Below are positions 9,516-21,200 of a stretch of 64,000 nucleotides of DNA, one piece after another (position 1 is the first letter of the stretch; each line of letters opens with the position of its first letter). The position numbers were made by a program, and so were the translations under genes. Under the pieces are notes generated by a model. That model saw only the letters and a list, made by a program, of their open reading frames with translations. It did no database searches and had not been told where the DNA came from. The stretch spans positions 123,584-187,583 of the forward strand of contig MJCC01000025.1 in NCBI GenBank assembly GCA_001766655.1, written 5' to 3'. This DNA is from Phytomonas francai. Its lineage: Eukaryota > Euglenozoa > Kinetoplastea > Trypanosomatida > Trypanosomatidae.

Positions 9516-10655
9516 TTATTCATTGTTGAGCAGGTCCTCCAGTAGGTGTGTGATTGATGGCAACAGATGGGTGATGGCCGTACGGCTGTAGTCCTCGCCC
9601 ATTACTGCGGCGGCCTCCTCGTTTGGCCCCATCGATCGCAGCAGCTGTGTTAAATCCAGCTGTAAACCGCTCACCTCATTTGTGGCCTCCTCCTGCATAG
9701 CCTCACAGCGCTGCCGGAGGTGCTGTACCTTCGAGCTGAACACCGAGTCGAGCATCAACACAAGCACGGGAACCCTCAGCATTGGGGGGGTTTGGGCGGT
9801 ATCTTCACAACCGCGCTCCCGAAGTAGTTCATCCACACGAAGGAGAAGACGATTCAGTTCCCCCGTGGATTCCGCCGTCGCCGTGTTAGAAATCATAGCA
9901 GAAGCAGCGCTTCCAGGCGTGGACGAGCCCCGCGGTGGTGGCGGCGGCATCCCAGTCGGCCTCCCTATCTCAAGCGGCGCGGTCTCACGCGGAGGAAAGA
10001 CACCGCTCCGCGTGCACACGTCATCCGATGAGGGAAGAGCGGAAGAAGGAGGTAGAGGAGCTCCACAGCTTTCACCCGCCCCTTCTGCACAAACGCTGGG
10101 TTTTTTATCATTGAGAAAACTCGCCGCCATGCCCCCCTCTGTTTCCGCCGCTGGTTGAGGAGGAAGAACGGGCTGAAAAGCAAGCAGGCCTCCCTCCTTG
10201 TGCGATTGCTTGTCTCCATCTGGAAAATACTCAGAGTTCACGTGGTTGGTGGATGGCATCGGGGTGAAGTTGCCATTGCTTCCAAAAAGCCCGCTGCAGG
10301 CTCCCCCAAACATGTCATTAGTGAGGGAAAAAAACATGGAATCTTGCCCGTTCCCCCCCTCCTTGTCCGTTGCGGGGGCGCCGTACGCACCGGCCCCCTC
10401 AATGAGCCGCATGCAATCTGTGAGATCGAAATCCGAGCAGGAAAATGCAGAGGTGTCTAACGGCGTCCCAGTGGTTTGCTTGCTCGCCGCGCCATCACTA
10501 CCCCCAGATTGAAGAAGATTTAACGAACCAAGCGAATCGAGGAAGTTAAAGTCTAAAAATGGCAATGGTGCGCTAGGTGAGGCACCATCGATCGGAGTAT
10601 GGCCAATCATTGAGTTCCTAGACGCCACAGTGTCTTTGGTTTCGATGTTTCTCAT
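9516..10655 (-). CDS. Unknown protein with a C-terminal helical segment
   Basis: I do not recognise this 379-aa product. The first 255 residues are low-complexity, rich in Ser, Gly, Pro and Asp, with short hydrophobic clusters such as PFLDFNFLDSLGSLNLL. The last ~120 residues look helical: ELNRLLLRVDELLRERG, a VPVLVLMLDSVFSSKVQHLR segment, then a heptad-like stretch containing CEAMQEEATNEVSGLQLDLTQ, ending in ITHLLPSITHLLEDLLNNE. That suggests a coiled coil or oligomerisation region. There is no signal peptide or transmembrane helix. The start is the ATG at 10655; the frame extends 14 codons upstream only to a GTG. It is probably a kinetoplastid-specific conserved hypothetical protein. Confidence 0.7.
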   Translation of the reverse strand: MRNIETKDTVASRNSMIGHTPIDGASPSAPLPFLDFNFLDSLGSLNLLQSGGSDGAASKQTTGTPLDTSAFSCSDFDLTDCMRLIEGAGAYGAPATDKEGGNGQDSMFFSLTNDMFGGACSGLFGSNGNFTPMPSTNHVNSEYFPDGDKQSHKEGGLLAFQPVLPPQPAAETEGGMAASFLNDKKPSVCAEGAGESCGAPLPPSSALPSSDDVCTRSGVFPPRETAPLEIGRPTGMPPPPPRGSSTPGSAASAMISNTATAESTGELNRLLLRVDELLRERGCEDTAQTPPMLRVPVLVLMLDSVFSSKVQHLRQRCEAMQEEATNEVSGLQLDLTQLLRSMGPNEEAAAVMGEDYSRTAITHLLPSITHLLEDLLNNE

Positions 10656-11323
10656 GTCTTTTATTCCGAATGTGACGATCTCCCTACCTACATACACGCA
10701 CTCGCTTTTTCCCTCACCGAAGCGGAGCTTTCTTCGAGATAGTAGAATTTTTGTGATTCTTTAAGTAATAGTAATAGATAACAACTTGTTGCAACAATTT
10801 TTCAATGTTTTGTCTGTTTGTGTTGCCTTCCTCCCCTTTTCAGTTTGAGTCTTCCGTTTTGCTTTAAAACAAATGCTATGAGAGAGGGAAAAGGAGGATA
10901 CCATTTAGAATACAAAAGCAAGGGGAAATAAATCGCCAGCGCACAATACTATCTTGCGTATGAAGAACATATAGCCCCTGTGCACCAATTAGGAGAACCA
11001 AAATAGACGAGCACTATTTATAGGGAAAAAGCTATACCAATTCCTTTGCAGAAAGCTTTGTTCTCATTCAATAGGGTATCAAATTTAGAGAAAGATATTT
11101 CATCTAGCAATGTATAGAAAATAAATAAAAATTTTGTCAATGGTTTAGAAACCGGTCTAAATAGACTTATTACCAGTCGTAAATGATTAAGAGAGGGGAT
11201 TGTATAAAGAGGTAAAGCGGGCACTCTATAGATTACGGTGGTGGTCGCACTCTGAGCCCATTGATACAATCCCACCCACCCACCCTCCCATTACCCCCCC
11301 CATATTCAGACCTCCTTTTGTAC
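10656..11323. other. Intergenic region
   Basis: A mixed spacer, AT-rich in the middle. Near 11270-11310 is a C-rich stretch beside the stop codon of the gene at 11324-13162. No supported gene is seen. Confidence 0.5.
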
Positions 11324-13162
11324 TCACTCTGGTATCCGAGAAGTATGCTCCGCCGCTGTCCGCTGAAGCTTCGCAATGGCGTTGAGGAGCTGGTCATGTC
11401 GAGCGATATCAAACTCTAACTTCCGTCGTGCCTGCAAGCGCTTGTCTGCCTTGTTCACACGAAAGCACCCCTCAACACCCTGTTCTGCCTCAGTCTGCTT
11501 GAGAAGGGACTCTGCGTTCCCGCGTTGGGAAATGCTCTTCCGAACTCGCGGCACTGCAGAGCTCACGGAAGTAATCTGTGACTCAGCATCATCGTCAGCA
11601 CCCACAACGAGGCCGGAATCCCTGACAAACCGCACTGGCAAGGCCTTCTCGCCGCCTGGCAAAGTCATGAATAGCTGGCATCCACCGAGCCCCACTGACA
11701 GGGGCAAGCTGGTGGCTTTGGATACATCACACACCTTCGACGATGGCGGACTGCCGTGGGAGTCGGTCGGTGTGCTCGCGTGGGGCTCGCCCACCCCCAA
11801 CCGGGAGCCCACCCCACCCTGGCGCTGCGGCTCCTGCGTCCCCTGCGAATGAGGAGAAGAGGCGGCGTCCTCGGGGCCCTTGTCCCCCGCCGTTGCACCC
11901 CCCGCAAGCCGGGACAGCCTCCCCGGCGGCCCCTCCCCTGTTTCCCTATCCGCCCTGTCCTGCCGCTGCAGCAGCCGAAGGCACTGCCCCCGCCACAGCC
12001 GCAGCTCCTCCCGCAGCCGATTGAGCTCCTCCGATGGCGGGGGAAGGCCTGGCGGGGTGTGGGCCGCGGCGGGGAGGGGGGAAACTCCCACAGGGGAGAC
12101 TGCGGACGACCGTGGCGGGGTGTGGGCCGCGGCGGGGAGGCGAGAAACTCCCACAGGGGAGGCTTCGGACGACCGTGGCGGGGTGTGGGCCGCGGCGGGG
12201 AGGGGGGAAACTCCCACAGGGGAGGCTTCGGACGACCGTGGCGGGGTGTGGGCCGCGGTTGTGGCGGGGAGTAGTATAGGGGGCGGTGCGCTCGATGGGG
12301 CGGCGCACCCGCGCGTGGGGAGTGTCGAGAGGCGATACGTGGAAAGAGGGGGGTGCTGGTAAGCCTCCGCCGGTAGCGTTGTCGCTGTGAAGGGCTGCCG
12401 CCGCGATACCGCTCCTATAAGCCGCTGGAGCTCGTTCAGCTCCTCCTCGCACTCGACGAGCGTCGAACGGTGGTAGTACAGGAGGTCACGGTACCGACGC
12501 TTCCAACGACGCGCCGCGGAGCTACAGCGATGGCGGTGATAATGCGAATCGTAGTCGCAGTCGTGGCAGTGGCGCTCGGTGTGAGCTCGGTGGTGGTGTG
12601 AGGAACCCCCACGCATCGCTGAAGTGTGTGGTTTTTTCAAGCGATGCGAGAACGAACCCGAAGACGCCGCTTGCGCGCGCGATTTGAGAGTCCGAGAGGG
12701 CGGCGAGTCTGGGGTAGCGAACGCGTGGCGTTTGCTGGTCACTGGCCGCCTACCCCCCTCAGCCTTTCCCCGGTAGGGTTGATCTGCAGGCGGGTCAGAA
12801 GCTATCGTGTCGCTCTCGCTAAAGTGGGCCGAGCCTTGAGATTCCAGAGAATGGGAAAGTTGATTCTCCCTCAGCTCGCACCCCGACGAAGAGGGCTTCT
12901 TCTGCGGTGTGCTGCGGTCTGGCGGGTGGTGACGTCGCTGACGGAGCCTCGACAGCTCAGCGGCCTGATCTTTGACGATTCCCTCGAGCCGCCGTACTTC
13001 GTGGCGTGCGGTGGCAAGCTGACAAACCAAATCTGCCACGCGGCGGAGATCAAAAGAAGCACCTTGTAATGAAGACCCTGTCATCATGCCGGAGGAATTC
13101 AACCCAACAGGCGGAAAGACGTCGCCAGTCATAGAATCATCACGAAAACGGAAGTCACCCAT
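11324..13162 (-). CDS. Unknown low-complexity protein with coiled coils, a His/Cys cluster and 21-residue repeats
   Basis: The 612-aa product is not recognised. Residues ~38-75 form a likely coiled coil (ADLVCQLATARHEVRRLEGI). A basic Ser/Pro region follows, then a His/Cys-rich cluster near residues 185-215 (HRAHTERHCHDCDYDSHYHR), then a second helical segment (YHRSTLVECEEELNELQRL). Next come three full and one partial copies of a 21-residue repeat containing AAHTPPRSSEASPVGVS, encoded by a 63-bp minisatellite. A short helix (LNRLREELRLWRGQCLRLLQ) follows, and the C-terminus ends in another helix (FDIARHDQLLNAIAKLQRT). The start is the ATG at 13162, one codon after an in-frame GTG. The layout suggests a scaffold or cytoskeletal protein, but that is only a guess. 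Confidence 0.7.
   Translation of the reverse strand: MGDFRFRDDSMTGDVFPPVGLNSSGMMTGSSLQGASFDLRRVADLVCQLATARHEVRRLEGIVKDQAAELSRLRQRRHHPPDRSTPQKKPSSSGCELRENQLSHSLESQGSAHFSESDTIASDPPADQPYRGKAEGGRRPVTSKRHAFATPDSPPSRTLKSRAQAASSGSFSHRLKKPHTSAMRGGSSHHHRAHTERHCHDCDYDSHYHRHRCSSAARRWKRRYRDLLYYHRSTLVECEEELNELQRLIGAVSRRQPFTATTLPAEAYQHPPLSTYRLSTLPTRGCAAPSSAPPPILLPATTAAHTPPRSSEASPVGVSPLPAAAHTPPRSSEASPVGVSRLPAAAHTPPRSSAVSPVGVSPLPAAAHTPPGLPPPSEELNRLREELRLWRGQCLRLLQRQDRADRETGEGPPGRLSRLAGGATAGDKGPEDAASSPHSQGTQEPQRQGGVGSRLGVGEPHASTPTDSHGSPPSSKVCDVSKATSLPLSVGLGGCQLFMTLPGGEKALPVRFVRDSGLVVGADDDAESQITSVSSAVPRVRKSISQRGNAESLLKQTEAEQGVEGCFRVNKADKRLQARRKLEFDIARHDQLLNAIAKLQRTAAEHTSRIPE
12050..12258. repeat. 63-bp minisatellite in coding sequence (three full units plus a partial one)
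   Basis: Units begin at 12050, 12113 and 12176, and a partial unit begins at 12239. The period is 63 bp, which keeps the frame and encodes a 21-aa Pro/Ser-rich repeat. The units differ by only a few bases. Confidence 0.95.
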
Positions 13163-13577
13163 CACTGGGAACGAGGGGAGTCCCCCTCAGGTATGTATAA
13201 ATAGATATATAGATAATCTAGGAAAGAGAAGGACAAGGGTTTATTCCCTTGGTATAAGACCGCAAATGAGGTACGGATTTTCAAGGAAGGCAAAAGGGGG
13301 GTCACTTCCTTTACTTCAGGTTTAGGCGCAGATAAATAAAAAATAAAAGAGAAATATATGTGTAAGGGGACATTTAAGGTGCACCACAAGTGTATGTGTG
13401 TGCTTATCGAACTTTTTTCCTCCATGTGTAAAAAATGAGATACTCATGGAGACAGCGGATGCAACAGATATTGTCCATCTGAAAATCAGGCAAACGGCAA
13501 AAAAGGTAAAGCAGTTGATAAATTCACTATACAGAAAAAAAAAAAATTGGCAGCACCCACAGGAGTGATGACATTAC
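13163..13577. other. Intergenic region
   Basis: An AT-rich spacer between the LRR gene and the low-complexity gene, with an A run near 13540. Nothing else is seen. Confidence 0.5.
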
Positions 13578-14624
13578 TTACAACAGCTGAGTGCCTAACA
13601 CGATGTTGGGCTCATCTTTATTCCGAGCGCCAAATTCTTTCATGTGTTGTTCACGGGTTCGTCGGTTCACGCGCAGCTTCGCCTCGATCCACTCCAGTAT
13701 CCCGTCTGGAATTCCATTCCCCTCCAGGCGTAGCTCTTCAATGGTGTTATTCAGAAACAAGGCCTCTATGAACGGATGTGCACCGAGAAGCGTACCTGAA
13801 GAAAAAAAAGGTGGTGTCGCCCCCTGCCCAGCCCCTGATTTTCTAACGTTCAAAAAATACGGACCCCCGTCTAAACTTCCGAGAGCCGCGCCCTCATCGT
13901 CTGCAAAGGAGTCCCATCCCTTTTTGCGCGATTCCAGCAACCTAGGTTTAATTAAGAAATAATCTCCGAGATGATTCTCTTGGAGGTAAAGCGCCCTCAA
14001 CACGCCCTCGGGGCGGCCACCACAGACTAAAAGCTCCGACAGCGCGTGCAAAACTTTGCTGCCGCAATAGCCCTCGAGCAAATTACTTGCTAAGTTTACC
14101 CTCTCCAAGTGAGGATGCACGGAAAGCGCTCGGCAAAACACCACAAATCCATCCGAGCATGCCCCAAGACTATTCCAGGAAATATCTAAAAAAGAAAGAC
14201 GCGGGCACGCCACGAGCACGTTAACCAGTGGCGAAGCATCTCGTAAAGAGGTGTTTTTAAGAACAAGCGAGCGCAACCAACACCCCGTGGCGCTCTCGTG
14301 AAGCTCCTTAGAATTAGTGATTAATGAAGAATGCAAGGCGGTCGTGGAAAGTGCGCAGCAAACGACACGCAATCCGACATCACCTAAATAGGAATCCTCA
14401 AAGGTAAGAAGTCCTAAACCCAAGAAGGGGAACGCGGCGGCAACAGCTTCCCAATCCCCTCCGCAGCACGTCATACAATCTAAACGGAGCTCTAACAACG
14501 ATGAAGTCTGTGTTTGTGCCTCTGCACGACAAAACGCCTGTGCAACCCGCTCGATAATGGCGTGATTCATCGAAAGGCCGTTCACCGCGCAAGCATCGCC
14601 GTAGATACGAACAAAATCATTCAT
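13578..14624 (-). CDS. Leucine-rich-repeat protein
   Basis: The 348-aa product carries ribonuclease-inhibitor-type leucine-rich repeats, for example LRSLVLKNTSLRDASPLVNV, LSFLDISWNSLGACSDGF, LERVNLASNLLEGYCGSKV, LRALYLQENHLGDYFL and IEELRLEGNGIPDGILEWIE. Repeats of this type form a curved protein-binding scaffold; the partner cannot be read from the sequence. No catalytic domain, signal peptide or membrane helix is visible. The last ~35 residues are basic and helical. The start is the ATG at 14624; the frame extends eight codons further only to a TTG. LRR proteins of this size are common in trypanosomatid cytosol and flagella, so the location is open. Confidence 0.85.
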   Translation of the reverse strand: MNDFVRIYGDACAVNGLSMNHAIIERVAQAFCRAEAQTQTSSLLELRLDCMTCCGGDWEAVAAAFPFLGLGLLTFEDSYLGDVGLRVVCCALSTTALHSSLITNSKELHESATGCWLRSLVLKNTSLRDASPLVNVLVACPRLSFLDISWNSLGACSDGFVVFCRALSVHPHLERVNLASNLLEGYCGSKVLHALSELLVCGGRPEGVLRALYLQENHLGDYFLIKPRLLESRKKGWDSFADDEGAALGSLDGGPYFLNVRKSGAGQGATPPFFSSGTLLGAHPFIEALFLNNTIEELRLEGNGIPDGILEWIEAKLRVNRRTREQHMKEFGARNKDEPNIVLGTQLL

Positions 14625-15260
14625 AAAACTTGTCTGGGTACCAGCCAAATCGATATCTATATGGATAATAGATGTATCCCTTATATCATTACTAGAACAT
14701 CAAAAAGACAAAACAAAAATACAAAAAGAAAGTTAATCGAATGAGCACGCAATATACAAAAAAAAAAAAAAAAGAAGGGAAAAAAAAGCATACACAGTCC
14801 ATTTTAATCCCTAATTACGCGAAATATTTCGCCTCTTATTGAACGCTGTGTTTTACCTTTAATGTTTTTTTCATTCCATTCTCTCTCTATATAGTATGAG
14901 CTTTGAATCCTACCTCAAGTAATCCTAGTCAACCTTAGGTATTGATGCCACTGATTTATCTATGCTCCATTGCTAAACCTTTCGAATAAAAAAAGATCCT
15001 TCGAAACCCCATATGTTTGATATATGTATATATATAGATATATATATATAGATATAGGATCAATCAGTTTGGTGGTCACGAATGCCATTGTGTATATTAG
15101 AAAGAAAGCATCGATAGGGATTCATAAGGTAGAGGATAACTGAGAATTTTATTTTTGCATTAAAAAAAAAGAAGAAAAAAAAGAAGAAAAAAAGGACGAA
15201 ACAAGGACCCTATGAAGGCAAAACCCCTCGTGCTATTCACAGTGGTAATCGCCAAAAAGA
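14625..15260. other. AT-rich intergenic region
   Basis: It holds A runs near 14757-14773 and 15160-15190 and an imperfect AT microsatellite at about 15018-15056. It lies between the stop of the USP48-like gene and the start of the LRR gene. No gene is seen. Confidence 0.5.
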
Positions 15261-18200
15261 TTATCCCAACGGCAGCGGTGACTCACACATCTCGCATATA
15301 ATCATTCCATCCGCGTTCACAAACGTGCAAACCTCGCAGCTGATGCCTGTTGGAGAAGTCTCTGAGAACGTGTCAGGCCTATTGCCGGAATCCCCGGCCC
15401 GCGATGGCATGGCCGCCGAGCCATTATTGCTACCATTATTATTGCCATTGTTGGCGTCCGAGGCGCCGCAGGGGCTGCCATTGACGCTGCTCTGGAGGCG
15501 TGTCTTCGCGAAGGTCGCGGCGGAATCCGCGCGGGGGCCGGCCTCGAGGAGATATCCATCGCAAGGCCTCTGCGAAGAGCCCCCCTCCCGCCCCCCATCG
15601 TCGTTGTCAGGGGCATTCTGGCAGCGGACCGCGGTGGCAGTGGTGAGGTTCACGCCCAGTGTATCCCCATTCCGGATTCCCAACTCAAACAGTGTGAAAC
15701 CCTCCAAGGAGGAGCGCGCAAAAGTCGAAGGGTCGCTCGTCGTTCTCTGCTGAGGAGGAAGAGGAGGAGGGGAGGAAGAAGCTTCCTCGGCAAGTTGATC
15801 GCGCGCGCGCGAAGAATCCGCCGCAAGCGAATCCCTGCTGTTCACCGCACTCCCCTTTCCTTTCTCCTCTTCAGAAGCTTCCGACGTCTCGCCTGTTTGC
15901 TGGATGTTAGACAGAAGCTCACGTTTAACTCGAAGAGGGCGTCGTCCGCGGAGGATGTCAAGCTCCTTCGCAGGGACCTTCCAGCCGTGCTTTTTCGCGA
16001 GCCGCTCGCAAATGATCTCCCGAAGCTCAGCCAAAGTGGTGGTGTGGTGAATGCCCACCCCCACGTCCCAGTCTTTGGCTTGGAGGATGTCGGTTGCGTC
16101 GTAAAAAAGCCGCTTACTCTTGCGTATGTGAAAGTTTAAATAGAGCATACCGTTGCTAAATTGATTAGTGATATCGTCAAAATCCTTAACAAGTGTACAA
16201 CAACACATCTCACAAGGGGGAGGGAACAGCTCTCGCACGCCATTTCGCTCGCGAAGTAAAATCCTCTTCACGGATCTATCCCCCCTCTCCTCTTCTTCAT
16301 TCTCTCCCCTCGCTACTTTTAGCTCGTGCGTGCCATAGCTGAGTAAGATCTCCTCATATTCCGCCATCGGAAGCGCGAGGAGCGGCGGCAACCACGACGA
16401 CGGCAACAAATCATTTTGCGTTAACCCTAATTGATCCAGAGTCTTCAAAAACGCTTTCTCTTCCTCACCTTGAGTAAAAGCATTACTGGAAAGATTCAAC
16501 ACGGCGGGGCCGTACCACAGCGCCGCTGGTTGTTTCCCACGAGCGCCCTTCCAAAACTCATCCATCGGGTTAAGCCAGTTCAGCTGCATCAGCAACTTAC
16601 CGTGCGTGCAGAAGAAAGACGAAAAATGATGCCAACGGAGTTGTAAAAAATCCATATCGAAGTCAAAACTCGGAAAATCATTTTCTTCCTCTTTTTTGTA
16701 CATGCTCACAATGGGTTTGAGTTTCCTCCAGCGCATGACCCACCACGAGGGCAGGCAGCCGTATGTAGCGCCGTACGGCGGGGCCTTTTCCTCTTTCACC
16801 TGACGCAGCACCCGCTTCGCAGCGGCGAGCTGTTCCCTCAGGTCCTCCGGGCTATTTCCCCCCTCTTTTCCTTTCGTTTCCTCTATCTGCTCCTTTGCCT
16901 TCTCGCCTTTTTCACCCTTTTCGGACTCCCCCGTTCTGGTTTTTGCGTCGGAAAGCGAAGGAGGAAGAGAGCGAGGAGAAGAAGGGGCGTTTTTCCTGCG
17001 GCGGCGGCCCTTGGACCTGGTCATCGCAGCCCACTCCGCATCGCTCTGCTGCTGCTTCATGAAGGCTCGCTGAATCTCCTGCATGACAGCCTCCTGCGCA
17101 CGAATTCGCCCCGCCTGCTCTGCTCGCCATTGCGTAAGGTATTCCCGGTACTCAGTCTCAATATCCTTCTTCAAAAGCAGCCGATTCGGATGCCCATCCA
17201 GCAAGGAAGAAGAAGGAAGCGAAGGCGAGACGGACTCTGACGTCGAGGCCGGCGAAACCTTGGTGATGTCCTCAGAGGCCGCGTATACGGTTGGGAGTCG
17301 CTCCCACAGCTCCAGCCGCTGGTGAAGGGCCGCTGAGCTCGCGGCCGCGATCGCACTGCACTTTTCGCACACGGGCGTCGTCTGGTATGGCAGATAGGGT
17401 AAATACAGAAATTCCACCACGGCCGGCGAGTCCACTTTGGCTTGAAACGCCGGAATGCTGTCCCGCGACCAGAAGAGGAACTCCCTGAAGAGTCCACCCA
17501 TCCGTCGGAGCCAATAGGCGCGTGTAGAGGAGGGCACCATGTGCACCTCCACATCAGGCCGGAGCGCACCGTGCACGCAGAGCAGAAGATCCAGCATCCC
17601 GAACACGCAATTACTCTTCTCCTCACTTTTTGTTTCCTCCTCGCTTTTTGCTCCTTTCCCCGTCGCCGCCGCCGCCTCGCACTTCTTTTCCTCACTTATC
17701 CTCCCCTCATATTCTGTTTTCATAGCCCCCTCTAACGCCTCAAAGGGAAAGTTCATGATCATTGACACCTCCGTACAGAACTGCCTCAGCGCGTGGCGCT
17801 CTTCGTTGTAGTACTCGCAACTCATCGCGAGCCCGGGCCGCAGAAAGAGGCTGGCAACCGCAGTAAATCCCCCCTTCCGCACCCCATCCCAGAGCACATG
17901 GCGGAATTTACTATACGCCTGCCATAAATTGATTGTCCTCGCCCCTACAATAACCATCTCCTCTCCCGCACGCGTCATCAGCGGAGGCGCCTTCGAATCA
18001 TCTGTAGGATCCGTATTCTCCGCATTAGTCGTAGACGCATTACTCGTATTCGGATTCGTGGTAGTAGTACCGTTTATAAGTGTATGACCAGATGTAGGAG
18101 GATTCTCATGATTATTATTCAGCATATTCGTTGTGGGATCCATCGCTATGGACGAGGAAGGGACGAACTTGCAGATGCTCTTGAGCGCCTCCTCGTCCCG

Positions 18201-21200
18201 CCGGGCCTCCCGCTCAAGCTGCACGACCGCCGCCGCCATCCCAGCTGCGCAAACCGTGCAGGTGGCCTCGCCCAACTCCAAAAAGGACATCTCCGCAAGC
18301 GAAAAAGAGGTGCTCGCGAAGATTGAAAAGCATCGCCAGCCTTCTGGCGCGGCCTCGTCAAACGCCACCGTGGACGACGACGACGCCTCCGAGGATGACG
18401 GCGGCGGCAAAAGGCTGCCGCGCGCGCGCGACCGGGCCTCCGCCTTCTGTGCAGGGGGGGCCGAGGAGGGCCCCGCCGTGGCCATCTCCCGACAAATTGC
18501 CGCGCAGGCCCGGAGAAAGTCTATCACCCGCGCGAAATCGTCTGGGCTGAGAACTTTAAAGTCCGCCCAGGGCGCGATCCTGCCATGCGGGCAGTAGAGC
18601 GCGGGGAGATACCACTCGAGCGGGTGCTCTTGGATCTCGTGGAGCCAGCGCACGCCCCCGACGTCCGCCGAGGTCGAGAACAACGCGGGCGGCGGCGCGT
18701 CCGCTGCCCCGGGCCCCTCCCCGGCCTCCCCCCCGAACTTCCAGAACCCCGTCCAGCGGCTGAGAAAGCACTGCCCGAAGAGCTTCACCCACGGCGTCGG
18801 CAGGACGTAGCCGCCCGCGGGGGGCGAACCGTCGGGCGGGCGGAAGATCCCGCGCGCGGCGGCGCCCCAGAGCGCCATCGCGGCGGCAATAGCGCCCCGC
18901 CGGGCCCCCGTGGCGCCCTGCTGGCGGCTCACCCCCTCGTTCTCCCGCGAGACCGCGCGGAGGAGGTGGGCCGGGAACTCCGCCGTCGACGGGGCGTCGG
19001 CCGCCACCGTGCGGGACCCGCTCCCGGCCACCGCCCGCGCCCGTGCCAGCGCGGGGTCCGCGGCGGGGGGCGGGGAGGCCGGGGAGGCCGGGGAGGCCGC
19101 CCCCGAGGAGCACCCCGAGGACGCCGCTGTCACAGCAGCCGTAGCAGAAACCGTAACAGGGAAGGAGGGCAGAGGGGGAGAAGCGGACGAAGGGGAAGAA
19201 GGGGAAGAGGGGGAGAGGGGGGGGGAGGGCGCACGCGGGTCCGAGCGCGCGGGGGGGACGTGGACGCGGTGGTAGATGAGCATGTACGCGTGCTTCGAGC
19301 TCGTCTGCGCGGCGTGGTAGCGGGACTCGCGCGAGACCTTCGTGTCGTTGAAGTTTAGCCAACACGCCTCGACGCCCTCGTCCGATGAGGGGGGCACGTC
19401 CGTTTTAGTTGCTTTGAGTTTATCGTCGTCTTCGGTCTCTTGTTGGCCGTATTTGGAAACCTTGCCATCATAGGTATAGTGCCCAAAGTAAGCGGTCTCC
19501 CCGAGGTGGTTGATCACGCCGCGGAGCTCGTACAAATAAACCGTGGGCACCTTCCGGGCAGAGGAGGCGGAAGGGGAAGTTGAACTCGCCTTATTGTCTT
19601 CCCAACGGCGCGCGTAGGGGGTGAGATCGAGTGCCTTCGGAAATTCCACCGACATCGAGAGCTTATCCCATTGCATCGTCCGCGGGTTAAACTCAAAACG
19701 ATTCAAATGCAAAACGAGGACATCCGGGAGGCTGCGAAGGTATTGTCGGGAACCCGCCACGGTGGTCCTCTCACAAACCTTGCAGGCAAACCCCTCCACC
19801 TCCTCCTCCTTCGTGAAGTCCTCGAGGGACTCCACCAAGGTCGGTTTGACGGGAAGGGAAAGATATCGAAAGTCCTCCGCGCGTTTTGTCGAGTTCCTGC
19901 ACTCCCGGCATCGCCGATCGTACAAAATAATACCGTTAAAAACTTTGTTGACAACCTCCCGCAACCGCGGCCCGCAATGGCAGCTCATCCAGTCAATGAG
20001 CAGAGTAAAAAACTCCTGCGCGTCGTGCTGTTCGCTCACGTTAAGAGACAAAAGCTTCACAAACGCGCTCGGATCAGCCCCGCGAGGGTTTAAACTGAAG
20101 GCCATCTGCGCAAAAAGCTCCGGAAGGGTCGACTCCAGCAAAACAGCTCGCCCGCGGGCCTCCTCCTGCGCGCCGCTCCCCTCCGTCACTGAGGTCGGCG
20201 GAGAGGCAGCGGTGGAGGCGCCTTCCACAAGGCCCCCTCCTTCCCCACCGCAAATATTAGCCTTCCCTTCATTATTACTATTGCGATAGCCATTATGATT
20301 ATTACTTTCCCGACGATGATGGCAGCAGCCCTGATTATGAGAGGTATCCTCCTTGTCTGGTACCGCGGCGGGTGGGGGGCCGGGGAGACAAGGGGACCCC
20401 CCCTCGCAAGGGGTATTCTGGCCCCGCGTGCGGTCGTCGTCGGCGGCCACGGCGAGGACCCCCCGGCGAAGGGGCGCGATCGCGTACAGCATCATAAGCG
20501 TCGAGCCCAGATAGCAAGTATTCCCAAGGTTCACCAGGCCCCGCCATAAACAGGGTGAATCCGGTGGGATCGTCGACCAAACCCCCGGGACCGCCGCGGA
20601 AAGGGGGGCGCCGTCCGTAGGCGACAGCTCGCGCGCGCTTGGGCGCTGATCAGACCCCCTGTCTGGATGCTTCGAAGCCGCAAAGGAAAGGGCCGCGGCC
20701 TCGGCTTCGGGAAGGAAAAAGGGCGATCGAACGAGCTCCCCCGGCGGCCCACCCATCGCGAAATTCACACAATCCTCGATGGCGGCTTCGCTCCATCGCA
20801 TCCCGTTCAAACCCACCATGCAAAGCGGGTTTAACGCGCACAACCGGTGCTCCTGCCTTCCAAACCCCCATCTTTCTAAGGGAGAGGCGAGGATCTTTTC
20901 ATCCTCCTCTCCAGTCTTCGCACCTTCCTCCTCATTCGGCGACTTCATGGTAGCAGGATGGTGCGGGCAGACCATACCGAGCCTATAGGAGCTGAATAAA
21001 AGCTCAGGCGGAAGCTTAAAAGGCTCCCCCGAGAGGGCATTCTGTGCGGCTGTCCGAGGAGGAGGAAATGGTGGATCAAGGGCTGGCGTCGCCTGCTGTA
21101 AATCTGGCGAAGGAATTTCATAGGGGTTTCCTAGTTCTGTTTGGGGGTCCTCTCTGGCGTTGGAAGGGGAATTGTTGTTGTTGACGTCGTTATTTTGTTT

